A stretch of 64,000 nucleotides of DNA from Bog-756 sp963704615 (GCA_963704615.1 OY969923.1:248001-312000), one strand, 5' to 3'; positions 9,282 through 18,161 are shown, counted from the stretch's first letter. Numbers and translations are program-made. The notes: generated by a model not told the origin, from the letters alone.

Positions 9282-9545
9282 TATTCCTCCGCAATTAATC
9301 CAGCACTATGGCTGTCGGAGGTTCAACAGGAAAGACGAACATGTATTCCCCTCAGCCGGGTCCGACCGGCGCCGCCTCCGACTCGAGAGGGGCATCAGCC
9401 CAGCTCACCGGGGGTGTCGAGCCGGCCTCGGCCGGCGACGCCCAGGCCCGGAGCGGGGTCCTCGGATCCTGTCGGCCGGTGCGCCCAGGCCGGGACCGAG
9501 GCCCTCGGGTCACGATCGGCCGTCGGCCCCGGACCGGTCGGCGGA

Positions 9546-9622
9546 ATTCATCACAAAAGCACCTGATGTTCGTGCTCTGTTTACTGCAGTTTCGCCCCCC
9601 GTTCACCTCCGGTGGATACCTT
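9546..9622 (+). promoter_or_regulatory. PHO-type direct-repeat box and promoter of pstSCAB
   Basis: Six 7-mers recur with exactly 11-bp spacing from 9546: ATTCATC, AAGCACC, GTTCGTG, GTTTACT, TTTCGCC, GTTCACC. This is the layout of actinobacterial PhoP/RegX3 PHO boxes (GTTCACC units every 11 bp). A TACCTT -10 hexamer (9617-9622) begins 16 bp after the start of the last unit, so bound regulator would sit over the -35 region, as expected for activation under phosphate starvation. The rest of the 429-bp gap (9282-9710) holds the lon leader and otherwise nothing recognised. Confidence 0.75.
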
Positions 9623-9710
9623 CACTGCGGAGCGCCCGATGCGTTCCCGATCGGCCCAGGCGGACGGCCGGGTGATCGCCGAATCGGCCGACACGGAGGC
9701 TTCGAACTCA

Positions 9711-10922
9711 GTGAAACCCCACATGATTCCCCTCTCGAGGAACACGGCTTCCACCCGGCGGGGCCTCACCCGGCTGGCCGTGGTGAGCCTGGTCGCGGCC
9801 GGAGCTCTGCTGGCTGCCTGCAGCTCGTCATCGACGTCGTCGACCACGACGACCACCTCGGCCTCGGGGGGAACGGCGAGTGGCGTGAGTGGCACCAACG
9901 CGGCCTACCTCGCCGCCGATCTCAAGGCGCCAGCCGGAACCCTGACCGCGGCGGGCTCGACGTTCGTCCAGCCCTTCTTCACCAAGGCCTTCTACACCTA
10001 CACCTCCAAGAACACCGGGCTCCAGGTCAACTACTCGGCGGTGGGCAGTGGCACCGGGATCTCCGACTTCCAAGCCGGGACCGTGGACTTCGCCGCCTCC
10101 GACGTGCCCATGTCCGCCTCCGAGCTGGCCCAGGTGCCCGCCTCCTCGGGTCCGGTGATCCAGGTCCCCGACACCCTCGGTGGCGTCACCATCTCCTACA
10201 ACCTGCCCGGGGTGACCAAGAGGCTCCGCTTCGACGCGGCCACCCTGGCCGGCATTTTCGACGGCAGCATCAAGACCTGGAACGCATCCCAGATCACGGC
10301 CCTCAATCCCGGGGTGACGCTTCCCTCCAATGCCATCACTCCCGAGGTGCGGGCCGACAGCTCCGGGACCACCTACATCTTCAGTAACTACCTGATGTCG
10401 GCGGCCCCGACGGTGTGGACGCTCGGAGCCAGCAAGACCATCAACTGGCCGGCGGTGGCCGTCGCCACCCCCAAGAACTCCGGCGTGGCTGCCAGCATCA
10501 AGTCCACCCCTTATTCCATCGGGTACGTCGAGCTGGCCTATGCCCTCCAGAACAACTTCACCTACGCGGCGATCAAGAACCAGGCCGGGGTGTACGTGGT
10601 GCCGTCGCCGGCCACGGTGCTGGCTGATGCTGCACAGAAGCCGAGCATCACGCCCACCGACTTCTCCATCGTGAACGAGCCGGGCGCCACCAGCTACCCG
10701 ATCGCCGGCTACAGCTGGGCCATCCTCTTGCAGAAGCAGACCAGCGCCACCACCGGGGCCGACGCGGTGAAGGTGCTCGACTGGACCACCCATACCGGAG
10801 GCGGACAGGATCAGGCGGCCAGCCTCGACTACGTCGTCCTCCCGGCCGCCATCCAGGCCTACGCCCGCACCCAGCTGCTCACCGTCACCGGTCCGAGCGG
10901 GACGCCTCTTCTCACCAAGTGA
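9711..10922 (+). CDS. pstS: Phosphate ABC transporter, phosphate-binding lipoprotein PstS
   Basis: 403-residue periplasmic-type phosphate-binding protein anchored as a lipoprotein. A positively charged n-region and hydrophobic stretch end in a lipobox LLAAC at Cys37, followed by a Ser/Thr-rich linker. The mature domain shows AAGSTFVQPFF, YSAVGSGTGISDF and VDFAASDVPMS, the phosphate-binding loops of PstS, then RADSSGTTYIFSNYL. GTG 9711 is preferred because GGAGG lies 11 bp upstream; an in-frame ATG at 9723 is the alternative. It heads the pstSCAB operon behind the PHO-type box. Confidence 0.93.
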   Translation: MKPHMIPLSRNTASTRRGLTRLAVVSLVAAGALLAACSSSSTSSTTTTTSASGGTASGVSGTNAAYLAADLKAPAGTLTAAGSTFVQPFFTKAFYTYTSKNTGLQVNYSAVGSGTGISDFQAGTVDFAASDVPMSASELAQVPASSGPVIQVPDTLGGVTISYNLPGVTKRLRFDAATLAGIFDGSIKTWNASQITALNPGVTLPSNAITPEVRADSSGTTYIFSNYLMSAAPTVWTLGASKTINWPAVAVATPKNSGVAASIKSTPYSIGYVELAYALQNNFTYAAIKNQAGVYVVPSPATVLADAAQKPSITPTDFSIVNEPGATSYPIAGYSWAILLQKQTSATTGADAVKVLDWTTHTGGGQDQAASLDYVVLPAAIQAYARTQLLTVTGPSGTPLLTK

Positions 10923-10981
10923 TGACCACATGAGCGAGCCCGGGCACCAACGCCCCGCCGCGACCGGCTGACAGCGTCACC

Positions 10982-11950
10982 GTGACCTCCGCTGATCCTA
11001 CGGGGGGCCGGGAGAGGCGGCGCGGCCGGATCTCGCTGCCCAACCACTCCTACACCGGGGTGTTGGTCCTCGCCGGGGCCGTCTTCGCCGCCCTGGTGGT
11101 CTGGTTCGTCATCTCTCTGATCGTCCAGGCCAAACCGGCGTTCTCGACCCTCGGGTTCTCCTGGATCGTGCAGAAGACGTGGAACCCCTCCCACCACCAG
11201 TACGGCCTGCTCCCCTTCATCCTGGCCACCTTCGAGACGACCGCCATCGCGTTGGTGCTGGCCGTGCCCATCGGACTGGGCACGGCCCTGGCCCTCGCCT
11301 TCATGGTCCCCCACCGCCTGCGGGCCGGGCTGTCCACCATGGTCGAGCTCCTCGCCGCCGTCCCCAGTGTGGTCTACGGCCTGTGGGGTCTGGTCGTCCT
11401 CGCCCCCCTCAACCGCGAGTACCTGGAGCCCTTTCTGTCGTCGGTGTTCGGGTGGACCGGGCTGTTCAACGGCCCCGACCAAGGGGTGGGGCTGCTATTG
11501 GCCGGGATCATCCTGTTCATCATGATCCTGCCCACCATGGTGGCCATCTCGCGTGACGTCCTGGTCGTGGTGCCCGAGGAGCAGATCGAGGGGGCGAAGG
11601 CTCTCGGAGCCACCCCCTGGCAGGTGCTGCGGCGGGTGGTGCTTCCCGAAGCACGGCCCGGACTGCTCGGGGCCTTCACCTTGGCCACCGGTCGGGCGCT
11701 GGGGGAGACGGTGGCGGTGGCCCTCGTCATCGGCAACTCCCCTTACATCGCCCACTCGATCAAATCCGCGGCCGCCACCATCCCCTCACTCATCGTCAAC
11801 AACTTCGGTGAGGCCACCGGTACCGAGCTCAGCGTGCTGTTCGGTGCCGGCCTGGTGCTCCTGGTCATAGGGATGGGCGTCAACATCGCGGCCCGCGTCC
11901 TGGTCCGCTCCACCGCCCGCAGTGGAGCATCCTCGGTGGCGGTGGCCTGA
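10982..11950 (+). CDS. pstC: Phosphate ABC transporter permease PstC
   Basis: 322-residue inner-membrane permease that pairs with PstA to form the phosphate channel. It has six predicted membrane segments, the first at YTGVLVLAGAVFAALVVWFV. The cytoplasmic EAA loop is VPEEQIEGAKALGATPWQVL, which docks onto PstB. LLAAVPSVVYGLWGLVVL is a typical PstC motif. It starts with GTG 59 bp after pstS, and its TGA overlaps the ATG of pstA by one base (TGATG), indicating coupled translation. Confidence 0.95.
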   Translation: MTSADPTGGRERRRGRISLPNHSYTGVLVLAGAVFAALVVWFVISLIVQAKPAFSTLGFSWIVQKTWNPSHHQYGLLPFILATFETTAIALVLAVPIGLGTALALAFMVPHRLRAGLSTMVELLAAVPSVVYGLWGLVVLAPLNREYLEPFLSSVFGWTGLFNGPDQGVGLLLAGIILFIMILPTMVAISRDVLVVVPEEQIEGAKALGATPWQVLRRVVLPEARPGLLGAFTLATGRALGETVAVALVIGNSPYIAHSIKSAAATIPSLIVNNFGEATGTELSVLFGAGLVLLVIGMGVNIAARVLVRSTARSGASSVAVA

Positions 11951-12864
11951 TGGCGGCGGTCCTGGCATTCGACGCCTCCACCGACCCCATGCTGGAGAGG
12001 CGCCGGCAGATCCGGAGTGCAGCCGCCGGCACGCTGCGCCGCCGCAAGATCTACTCGACCCTGGCCATCATCGTCTGCCGGGCCTGTCTGATCGTCGCCA
12101 TCATCCCCTTGGTCGCGGTGGTGGTCTACGTGGTGATCAAGGGGCTTCCCGCCTGGAACGCCGACTTCTTCACCCACGTGACCGTGCCCGAGGGCATACC
12201 CGGCGGCGGGGTCTCCAACGCCATCGTGGGGACCGCCATCATCGGCGCGGTGGCCACCGCAGTCACCGTGCCCCTGGGTCTGTTGGTGGCTCTCGGACTG
12301 GCCGAGTCGGATGGCCGGGTGGCGTCGTCGATCCGGTTCACGGCTGACGTCATGTCGGGGATGCCCTCGATCACCATCGGCATCTTCGGCTACGTGGCCA
12401 TCGTCAAGACGACGGGTCACTACAGCGGTCTGGCCGGATCCTTCGCCATCGGCTTCATCATGCTGCCGGTGATCATCCGGGCCGGCGAGACCGCTCTGCG
12501 GGGTGTGCCGGTCACCTTCTCCGAGGCCGCCCTGGCCCTCGGGGCCCGTCGGGCCGCCGTCGCCCGGCGGGTCGTCCTCCCGGCCGCCCTGCCGGGCCTC
12601 CTCACCGGCGTCCTGCTGGCCGTGGCCCGCGGCCTGGGGGAGACCGCGCCCCTGTTACTGACCATCTTCGGGAACCAGTACATGCAGTACAACCCGACCA
12701 AGCCGATGAATGCCCTACCCTTCGTGATCTACAACAACAGCAGCCAGCCCTACGCCGACCTGGTCCAGATCGCCTGGGGTGCGGCCCTCCTCTTGATGGT
12801 GGTGGTCCTGGCGCTGAGCATCGGGAGCAGGGTACTTTCGGCCGTGTTGCAAAGGGAGAAATGA
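11950..12864 (+). CDS. pstA: Phosphate ABC transporter permease PstA
   Basis: 304-residue partner permease of PstC with about six membrane helices, beginning with the one at LIVAIIPLVAVVVYVVI. The EAA-type loop VPVTFSEAALALGARRAAVARRV and the ADVMSGMPSITIGIFGYVAIV segment are characteristic of PstA. It overlaps pstC by one base and pstB by four bases (ATGA at 12861), so the operon is tightly coupled. Confidence 0.95.
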   Translation: MAAVLAFDASTDPMLERRRQIRSAAAGTLRRRKIYSTLAIIVCRACLIVAIIPLVAVVVYVVIKGLPAWNADFFTHVTVPEGIPGGGVSNAIVGTAIIGAVATAVTVPLGLLVALGLAESDGRVASSIRFTADVMSGMPSITIGIFGYVAIVKTTGHYSGLAGSFAIGFIMLPVIIRAGETALRGVPVTFSEAALALGARRAAVARRVVLPAALPGLLTGVLLAVARGLGETAPLLLTIFGNQYMQYNPTKPMNALPFVIYNNSSQPYADLVQIAWGAALLLMVVVLALSIGSRVLSAVLQREK

Positions 12865-13721
12865 TGGTCGACCCGCCCGCCCCCACGCCCGCCGTGGAGG
12901 AATCCGTGACCATCAACACCGGCGAGATCCTGGTGGAGCGGTCCACCGATGACGTCGTCATGCGTCTGTCGGATGTGACCGTGGCGTTTTCCGGTCGCCC
13001 CGCGGTGCGGGACGTGACCTTCAACGTCCACGCGGACGAGATCACCGCCCTGATCGGACCCTCCGGGTCGGGGAAGACGACCCTCCTGCGCGCCCTCAAC
13101 CGCATGCACGACACCGTCGGCACCGCCTCGGTCAGCGGAACGGTCATGGTCGACGATCTCGACATCTACGCCCCCTCCACCGACCCCACCCTGCTCCGGT
13201 CTCGGGTCGGCATGGTGTTTCAACGTCCCAATCCGTTCCCCACCATGAGCATCTATGAGAACGTGGTGTCCGGGCTCAGGTTCAACGGGGTGCGGAAGAA
13301 GTCTCTCCTCGACGAGGCGGCCGAATCGGCGCTGATCGCCGCCGCCCTGTGGGACAGCGTCCGCGATCGGATGAAGGCGCGGGCCAGCACCCTCTCCGGT
13401 GGGGAGCAGCAGCGGCTGTGCATCGCCCGGGCCCTGGCCGTCGAGCCGGAGGTGCTGTTGATGGACGAGCCCACCTCGGCCCTGGATCCCATCGCCACGG
13501 CGAGGATCGAGGAGCTGATCGGTGAGCTCAAGCACCGGGTGACCATCGTCATCGTCACCCACAACATGCAACAGGCCATGCGGGTGTCCGACCGTTGCGC
13601 CTTCTTGCTGATGGGACCGGACAGGGCCGGCGAGCTCGTCGAATTCGGGCCGTCGACCAAGCTGTTCTCCGAGCCCTCCGACCCCCGGACCCTCGACTAC
13701 GTGAAGGGCCGGTTCGGCTAG
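12861..13721 (+). CDS. pstB: Phosphate ABC transporter ATP-binding protein PstB
   Basis: 286-residue ATPase powering PstCA. Walker A is GPSGSGKTT, the Q-loop lies in GMVFQRPNPFPTMSIYEN (the phosphate-family hallmark), the signature is LSGGEQQRLCIARALA, Walker B is VLLMDEPTSALDPIA, and the switch His is in VTHNMQQAMRVSDR. The N-terminus carries about 35 extra residues before the ABC domain; a GTG further in (VTINTGEI) is an alternative start. There is no phoU after it. The stop overlaps that of the convergent efflux gene. Confidence 0.96.
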   Translation: MMVDPPAPTPAVEESVTINTGEILVERSTDDVVMRLSDVTVAFSGRPAVRDVTFNVHADEITALIGPSGSGKTTLLRALNRMHDTVGTASVSGTVMVDDLDIYAPSTDPTLLRSRVGMVFQRPNPFPTMSIYENVVSGLRFNGVRKKSLLDEAAESALIAAALWDSVRDRMKARASTLSGGEQQRLCIARALAVEPEVLLMDEPTSALDPIATARIEELIGELKHRVTIVIVTHNMQQAMRVSDRCAFLLMGPDRAGELVEFGPSTKLFSEPSDPRTLDYVKGRFG

Positions 13722-15259
13722 GACTGCCCGACCGGGGCCAGGTCAGACGGCGGGGAGGACACCGGGGCGGTGAGGTCCCTCCCCACCTCGTCGGTCTCCT
13801 GTCCGGTGGGGTCGGGGCGTGTCGACCGGATGAGCCCGCCGGCTGCCGCCGCGGCCAGCAGCAACAGGATGGCGCTGACCGTGAAGGCCGTCGTGTATCC
13901 GTGGACCACGGCCTGGCGTGCCTCGCCGAGGGAATGCACGTGACCAGCCAGATAGGTCGCCGCCGCCGATGCCGCGATGGTGTTGAGCAGGGCGGTGCCG
14001 AGCGAGCTCCCGACCTGCTGGGTGGTGTTGACCAGGGCGCTGGCCACGCCGGCGTCCTTGGGATCGACACCGATGAGCGCCGTGCTGCTCATCGGAACGA
14101 AGGCGGTGCCCATGCCGAAGCTGACCAGGATCTCCGGCAACAGGACATGGGGGAAGAAGGTGCTGTCCACCCCGAGGCGGGTGAACCAGAGGAGCCCTGA
14201 GGTCGCCACCAACAGACCGAGGACCATCAACGGTCGGGGACCGAACCGCGGTAGCAGGCGGCTGGCGAAGGCGGCACCCACGATGATCCCGCCCGAGAAG
14301 GGAAGGAAGGCGAAACCGGTGGTGAGGGCCGAGTAGTGCAGCGTTCCCTGAAAGAAGTAGGTGAGGAACAAGAAGGTGCCGAGCATGGCACTGCCCACCA
14401 ACAGGGCAGCCAGGTAGGCACCCCCCCGGTTCCGGTCGAGGATCACCCGCATCGGCAGCAGCGGATGGGGGGAACGCATCTCGATGGTCACGAACGCGAT
14501 CAGGAGGGCCGCCGATGCGGCCAGCAACCCGACGGTGGTGGGCGCTCCCCAGCCGTCGGTGGCCGCGGTGGTGAAGCCGTAGACGAGTAGGAACAGACCC
14601 CCGGTCACGGTGACGGCACCGGGGAGGTCGTAGCCCGACCGGGACTCGGCCTTGCTCTCCCGGATGACCCGGGTCACCGCGAAGGCGGTGATCAGGGCGA
14701 TGGGGACGTTGATCAGCAGAGTCCACCGCCACGAGGCGAACTGGGTGAGGGTTCCACCGAGGACGAGTCCGATGGCCGCCCCGCCCCCGGCGATCCCCCC
14801 GTAGACCCCGAAGGCCCGCGCCCGTTCACGGGGCTCGGTGAAGGTCACCGTGAGGAGGGAGAGGGCGGCCGGCGCCATAACCGCAGCGAAGGCTCCCTGC
14901 AGGGCGCGGGCGCCGAACAGCATCGCTGAGCTCTGGGCCAGGCCGCCCAGGGCCGAGGCGGCGCCGAACCCGAGGAGACCGACGAAGAACATCCGCCGCC
15001 GCCCCAGGTAGTCGGCGATCCGGCCACCGAGCAGGAGCAGGCTGCCGAAGGACAGGGTGTAGGCGCTCATGACCCACTGCCGGTTGGCCACCGAGATGTG
15101 CAGAGCTCGTTGGGCCGAGGGCAGGGCCACGATCACCACCGAGGCGTCGAGAACGATCATCAACTGGGCCACGGCGATGACGGCCAGCGCCCAGTACCGG
15201 CGGGGATCGGGCCCCGGGGTTGGCTGCGCCTCGGGGGTTGCGAGTTCCTGGAGTGCCAT
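13718..15259 (-). CDS. MFS drug efflux transporter, DHA2 (14-TM) family
   Basis: 513-residue major facilitator with about 14 hydrophobic segments. Motif C-like AVAQLMIVLDASVVIVALP and motif A GGRIADYLGRRRMFF are typical of the EmrB/QacA branch, which exports drugs or toxic hydrophobic compounds with protons. ATG 15259 has a GGGAGG site seven bases upstream; the frame is open further 5' but that DNA is the operator-promoter region. It is transcribed divergently from a TetR regulator whose putative operators overlap its promoter, so inducible export of a ligand sensed by that TetR is likely. The substrate is unknown. Confidence 0.9.
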   Translation of the reverse strand: MALQELATPEAQPTPGPDPRRYWALAVIAVAQLMIVLDASVVIVALPSAQRALHISVANRQWVMSAYTLSFGSLLLLGGRIADYLGRRRMFFVGLLGFGAASALGGLAQSSAMLFGARALQGAFAAVMAPAALSLLTVTFTEPRERARAFGVYGGIAGGGAAIGLVLGGTLTQFASWRWTLLINVPIALITAFAVTRVIRESKAESRSGYDLPGAVTVTGGLFLLVYGFTTAATDGWGAPTTVGLLAASAALLIAFVTIEMRSPHPLLPMRVILDRNRGGAYLAALLVGSAMLGTFLFLTYFFQGTLHYSALTTGFAFLPFSGGIIVGAAFASRLLPRFGPRPLMVLGLLVATSGLLWFTRLGVDSTFFPHVLLPEILVSFGMGTAFVPMSSTALIGVDPKDAGVASALVNTTQQVGSSLGTALLNTIAASAAATYLAGHVHSLGEARQAVVHGYTTAFTVSAILLLLAAAAAGGLIRSTRPDPTGQETDEVGRDLTAPVSSPPSDLAPVGQS

Positions 15260-15331
15260 GGTGCCTCCCGGCGGTGGGGGAACCCCGATCGGGGCTCGAT
15301 GGTGGCGGTCTGGAGGGGGAGTGACTAGAGT

Positions 15332-15380
15332 CGGAACAGAGGTTCCGCTTATGGACCCACTATACGGAACGCTGGTTCCG
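15332..15380. promoter_or_regulatory. Two identical TetR-type operators (CGGAAC-N4-GTTCCG)
   Basis: Perfect dyads CGGAAC-AGAG-GTTCCG (15332-15347) and CGGAAC-GCTG-GTTCCG (15365-15380) lie 33 bp apart, both followed by CTT. They sit between the divergent pump and TetR genes. The second fills the spacer of the pump promoter and the first covers its transcription start region. Confidence 0.85.
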
Positions 15381-15388
15381 CTTGTCAA
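15359..15388 (-). promoter_or_regulatory. Sigma70-type promoter of the MFS efflux gene
   Basis: Reading leftward, a consensus -35 TTGACA (15388-15383) and a -10 TATAGT (15364-15359) are separated by 18 bp. The whole 16-bp second operator lies in that spacer. This is the best consensus promoter in the window, and it looks repressed by steric block. Confidence 0.85.
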
Positions 15389-15448
15389 GCCGCCGGACGG
15401 TTGCGGTGCTGAGGGACGAGCGGGGGTGGCGATGAACCAGGGGATGCG

Positions 15449-16126
15449 ATGGACAAGGGGAAGAGCGTGGCCCAGGGAAGCGGGGCCGCCGCCCTGATCG
15501 GCGAGCCCGGCGACTCAGTGGGTGCGGAGGGGAGCGAGACGATCCCCGCTGACACGGCCGTCCGCCCGATGCGGGCCGACGCCCTGGAGAATCGTCGGCG
15601 CATCCTCGAGGCCGCCGAAGAAGTCTTCGCCGCCCACGGGGTGTCTGCCCCCATCGACGACGTGGCCGAGCGGGCCGGGGTGGGGGTCGGGACCGTATAC
15701 CGCCACTTCTCCACCAAGGAAGATCTCTTCGAGGCCATCGTCCTCACCCACTTGGAGGAGCTGGTCGTGTTGGCGGCCACCCAGCTCGACGCTCCCGATC
15801 CCGGTGATGCCCTCTTCTCGTTCCTGGGGGATCTGGTCGTCAGAGCCGCCAACAAACACTGTCTCATCGATGCCCTGGGTGACGCCGGCATCGACTTCAA
15901 GGCGCACTGCGCGGGCACGGCCGACGAACTCGAGAAGGGGGTGGCCCGGATGCTCCAGCGAGCGCAGGCGACGGGGGCGGTGCGGCCTGACCTGTCCGCT
16001 CATGACGTTCTCGGTTTGGTGGTCGGCGTCTGCGGAGCAGCAGATGGGTCGACCGCGGAACAGGCCTCCCGCCAACGCATGCTCGAGGTCGTCTTCGCCG
16101 GGCTGCGGGCGCCGGTCGCCCCCTAG
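15449..16126 (+). CDS. TetR/AcrR family transcriptional regulator
   Basis: 225-residue repressor with an unusually long N-terminal arm (about 45 residues) before the TetR DNA-binding domain: RRRILEAAEEVFAAHG, then the helix-turn-helix DDVAERAGVGVGTVYRHFSTKEDLFEAI. The C-terminal ligand domain is not family-specific. It is divergent from the DHA2 pump, and two matching dyads in the intergenic region are its probable operators, one also positioned to affect its own expression. Its stop overlaps that of the convergent response regulator (CTAG). Confidence 0.9.
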   Translation: MDKGKSVAQGSGAAALIGEPGDSVGAEGSETIPADTAVRPMRADALENRRRILEAAEEVFAAHGVSAPIDDVAERAGVGVGTVYRHFSTKEDLFEAIVLTHLEELVVLAATQLDAPDPGDALFSFLGDLVVRAANKHCLIDALGDAGIDFKAHCAGTADELEKGVARMLQRAQATGAVRPDLSAHDVLGLVVGVCGAADGSTAEQASRQRMLEVVFAGLRAPVAP

Positions 16127-17031
16127 CCCGCCCCCACCCCTCGGGGCGGTCCGGTGCCTGCGGTTCTCCTCAGAGGGCCACAGGTTGCCCGGTTCCCGAC
16201 CCCAGCCGGTTCGACCCGCCGTCCGTCCGTGTCCGGATGGGGCGGTGCCGGGTGGGTGCCGTCGGGATCGATGCGGAATCCGACCCCTCGCACCGTCACG
16301 ATGAACTGAGGATCACCCGGATCGGGTTCGAGCTTGGCCCGGAGACGATGGACGTGGGTGTCGAGGGTGCGGCTATCGGAGAGGTAGCGGTCGGGCCAGA
16401 GGAGGTCGATGAGCTCGTCGCGGGTCCGGACCCGGCGAGCCGGGGACAGCAACACCGCCAGGAGATCGAATTCGCGGCGAGACAGGTGGGTCTGGGTGCC
16501 ACCGACGGTCACTTCGCGTCGGACGTAGTCGACGCTCACGTTTCCGAAGGCCACCCCCGATCGCCGCTCGATCTCGCCCGGGCGCGGGCCGGGGTCGAGT
16601 GCGGGGCTCGGAGAGTTCCGAGCGCTCGGGTGGAGGAAGGGAAGCGGCGGTGGGGCGACCCGGCGGAGGATGGCCTGCATGCGGGCCACGAGTTCACGAA
16701 GCCGGAACGGCTTGGTGACGTAGTCGGCCGCCCCCAGTTCGAGGCCGAGCACGACGTCGAGCTCAGCGTCGACGGCGCTGACCATCACGATGGGCACCTG
16801 GGACATGGTGCGCATCCGTCGGCAGACCTCCATGCCGTGCATGCCCGGGAGGAGCATGTCGAGGAGCACGATGTCGGGGGGTCGGTCGGCGAAGAGGCGG
16901 AGACCCTCGATCCCGTTCGGAGCGATGTCCACGTCGAAACCCTCGTTCTGCAGTCCCGAGGAGAGCGCTTGGCGATAGGACTCTTCGTCTTCGACGACCA
17001 GGACTCGGATGTTTCCCCCGACAGCGAGCAT
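16123..17031 (-). CDS. OmpR/PhoB-family response regulator (orphan)
   Basis: 302 residues. The receiver domain has the acidic pair E14/D15, phosphoacceptor D58 (DIVLLDMLLPG), S85 and K107 (DYVTKPF). The winged-helix output domain shows LSRREFDLLAVLL and SRTLDTHVHRLRAKLE. A proline/arginine-rich tail of about 45 residues follows the wing and is not typical. No histidine kinase gene is adjacent. The upstream region carries GTTCACC units in 11-bp register and the same GTTCACC-N9-TANNNT promoter as pstS, so a role in the phosphate response (PhoP/RegX3-like) with autoregulation is inferred. Confidence 0.88.
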   Translation of the reverse strand: MLAVGGNIRVLVVEDEESYRQALSSGLQNEGFDVDIAPNGIEGLRLFADRPPDIVLLDMLLPGMHGMEVCRRMRTMSQVPIVMVSAVDAELDVVLGLELGAADYVTKPFRLRELVARMQAILRRVAPPPLPFLHPSARNSPSPALDPGPRPGEIERRSGVAFGNVSVDYVRREVTVGGTQTHLSRREFDLLAVLLSPARRVRTRDELIDLLWPDRYLSDSRTLDTHVHRLRAKLEPDPGDPQFIVTVRGVGFRIDPDGTHPAPPHPDTDGRRVEPAGVGNRATCGPLRRTAGTGPPRGVGAG

Positions 17032-17056
17032 GGACACAGGCGACCTCCAGTCCGCG

Positions 17057-17122
17057 ACCCTACGAAAGCCAGGTGAACGACAAACGGCCCGTTGGCTACC
17101 CGGCGGTGATCGTAGGGTGAAC
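17057..17122 (-). promoter_or_regulatory. PHO-type box and promoter of the response regulator gene
   Basis: On the minus strand GTTCACC begins at 17122, GATCACC at 17111 and GTTCACC again at 17078, i.e. on an 11-bp grid. The last unit is followed nine bases later by a TAGGGT -10 hexamer (17062-17057), leaving a leader of about 20 bases before the ATG at 17031. Confidence 0.7.
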
Positions 17123-17186
17123 GTTGTGGGGAATTCGAGCCCCCGTCGACGGCTCCTCTCCCCCCCGCCCGCCTGGGTGACCTCGG

Positions 17187-17555
17187 TCAGGTCAGCGATC
17201 CGAGGGCCAGACCAGCCGCCGCCGCGCCCAGGCCGGCACCCAGGCTGAGGAGGACGTTTGTCGCCGCTCCCCCCCATTCCTGGTTCTCGATCAGGCTGGT
17301 CGTGTCGAAGGTGAAGGTGGAGAAGGTGGTGTAGGCCCCGATCAGACCGGTGCCGGCCACGGTCAGCCAGGATGCGGAGATGCCGTGGTGAGCCGCCGAT
17401 CCGACCAGCAGCCCCAGCACCAACGAGCCGCTCAGGTTGACCACCAGAATGCCCAGGGGGAAATCCGACCCGGTCCGCCGTTGCACCACCCGATCGACCC
17501 CGTAGCGCAGCACCGCCCCCAGGGCCCCGGCCGCCATCAGTCCGACGATGATCAT
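17187..17555 (-). CDS. crcB: Fluoride ion channel CrcB/Fluc, second subunit
   Basis: 122-residue four-helix membrane protein of the Fluc family, which exports fluoride passively. Family motifs are GALGAVLRYGVD, FPLGILVVNLSGSLVLG and GLIGAYTTFSTFTFDT. It starts inside the end of the first crcB gene (ATGA overlap 17552-17555). Two adjacent unequal crcB genes usually encode the two halves of an antiparallel heterodimer. It belongs to the fluoride-riboswitch transcript. Confidence 0.93.
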   Translation of the reverse strand: MIIVGLMAAGALGAVLRYGVDRVVQRRTGSDFPLGILVVNLSGSLVLGLLVGSAAHHGISASWLTVAGTGLIGAYTTFSTFTFDTTSLIENQEWGGAATNVLLSLGAGLGAAAAGLALGSLT

Positions 17556-18070
17556 GGCTCGGACCCGTCGTTGACGTCAGCACCGGCGGCATGGCCGTCG
17601 AGCAGCCCAAGGTCGTCGGGATCGGGGATCGCATGCCGTCCGCCCCGGGGGAGGAACTGGCCGCGGGCCAACCCGATGCCCACGGCGGCGGCGACCAGTC
17701 CGGCGGCCAATGACACCACGAGGTAGGCGGCGGCCAGTCCGGCCCGTCCGTGCTGGCCGCGTTGGGCGGCCTCGACCACCATGGTCGAAAAGGTGGTGAA
17801 CCCGCCGCAGAATCCGATGGCCACGAACGGCCGGAGGAAACGGGTGGGCGGCCAGCGCTCGACCAGCAGGGTCACCACCAGGCCGAGCAGCAGCGAGCCG
17901 GTGACGTTGACCAGAAACGTCGGCCACGGGAACCCGAGAGTGGCCGCGGGCACCGCCCTGCTGGTTCCGTACCGGGCCAGCGTGCCCACCGCGCCCCCGA
18001 TGGCGATGGCCACCACCCGCCCCCAGGGCTCGGCGGGCCGGCGACCGCCCTTGGTTCTCCCACCCGACAC
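17552..18070 (-). CDS. crcB: Fluoride ion channel CrcB/Fluc, first subunit
   Basis: 172-residue Fluc family protein with motifs GGAVGTLARYGTSR, FPWPTFLVNVTGSLLLG and GFCGGFTTFSTMVVEA. It is longer than usual because of a basic N-terminus and a hydrophilic, acidic C-terminal tail of about 40 residues. GTG 18070 is chosen because AAGGAG lies six bases upstream; another in-frame GTG at 18094 has no such site. It is the first gene after the fluoride riboswitch and is coupled to the second crcB by a 4-bp overlap. Confidence 0.93.
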   Translation of the reverse strand: MSGGRTKGGRRPAEPWGRVVAIAIGGAVGTLARYGTSRAVPAATLGFPWPTFLVNVTGSLLLGLVVTLLVERWPPTRFLRPFVAIGFCGGFTTFSTMVVEAAQRGQHGRAGLAAAYLVVSLAAGLVAAAVGIGLARGQFLPRGGRHAIPDPDDLGLLDGHAAGADVNDGSEP

Positions 18071-18105
18071 CCGTCTCTCCTTCCGGCGGCCCACTACCTG
18101 CTCTT

Positions 18106-18155
18106 CCGGTAGGAGCCATCAGCCGAGAGTGGCGGTTACGGCGAGCTCCATCGCC
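18106..18155 (-). promoter_or_regulatory. Fluoride riboswitch (crcB motif)
   Basis: The transcript reads GGCGATGGAGCTCGCC, then GTAACCGCC, a short stem, then GCTGATGGCTCCTACC. These are the conserved blocks of the crcB aptamer in the right order and spacing, including the P1 stem and the pseudoknot-forming AACCGCC. It lies directly upstream of the crcB pair. Either transcription antitermination or exposure of the AAGGAG site is possible; no clear terminator is seen. Confidence 0.93.
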
Positions 18156-18161
18156 GACGAC

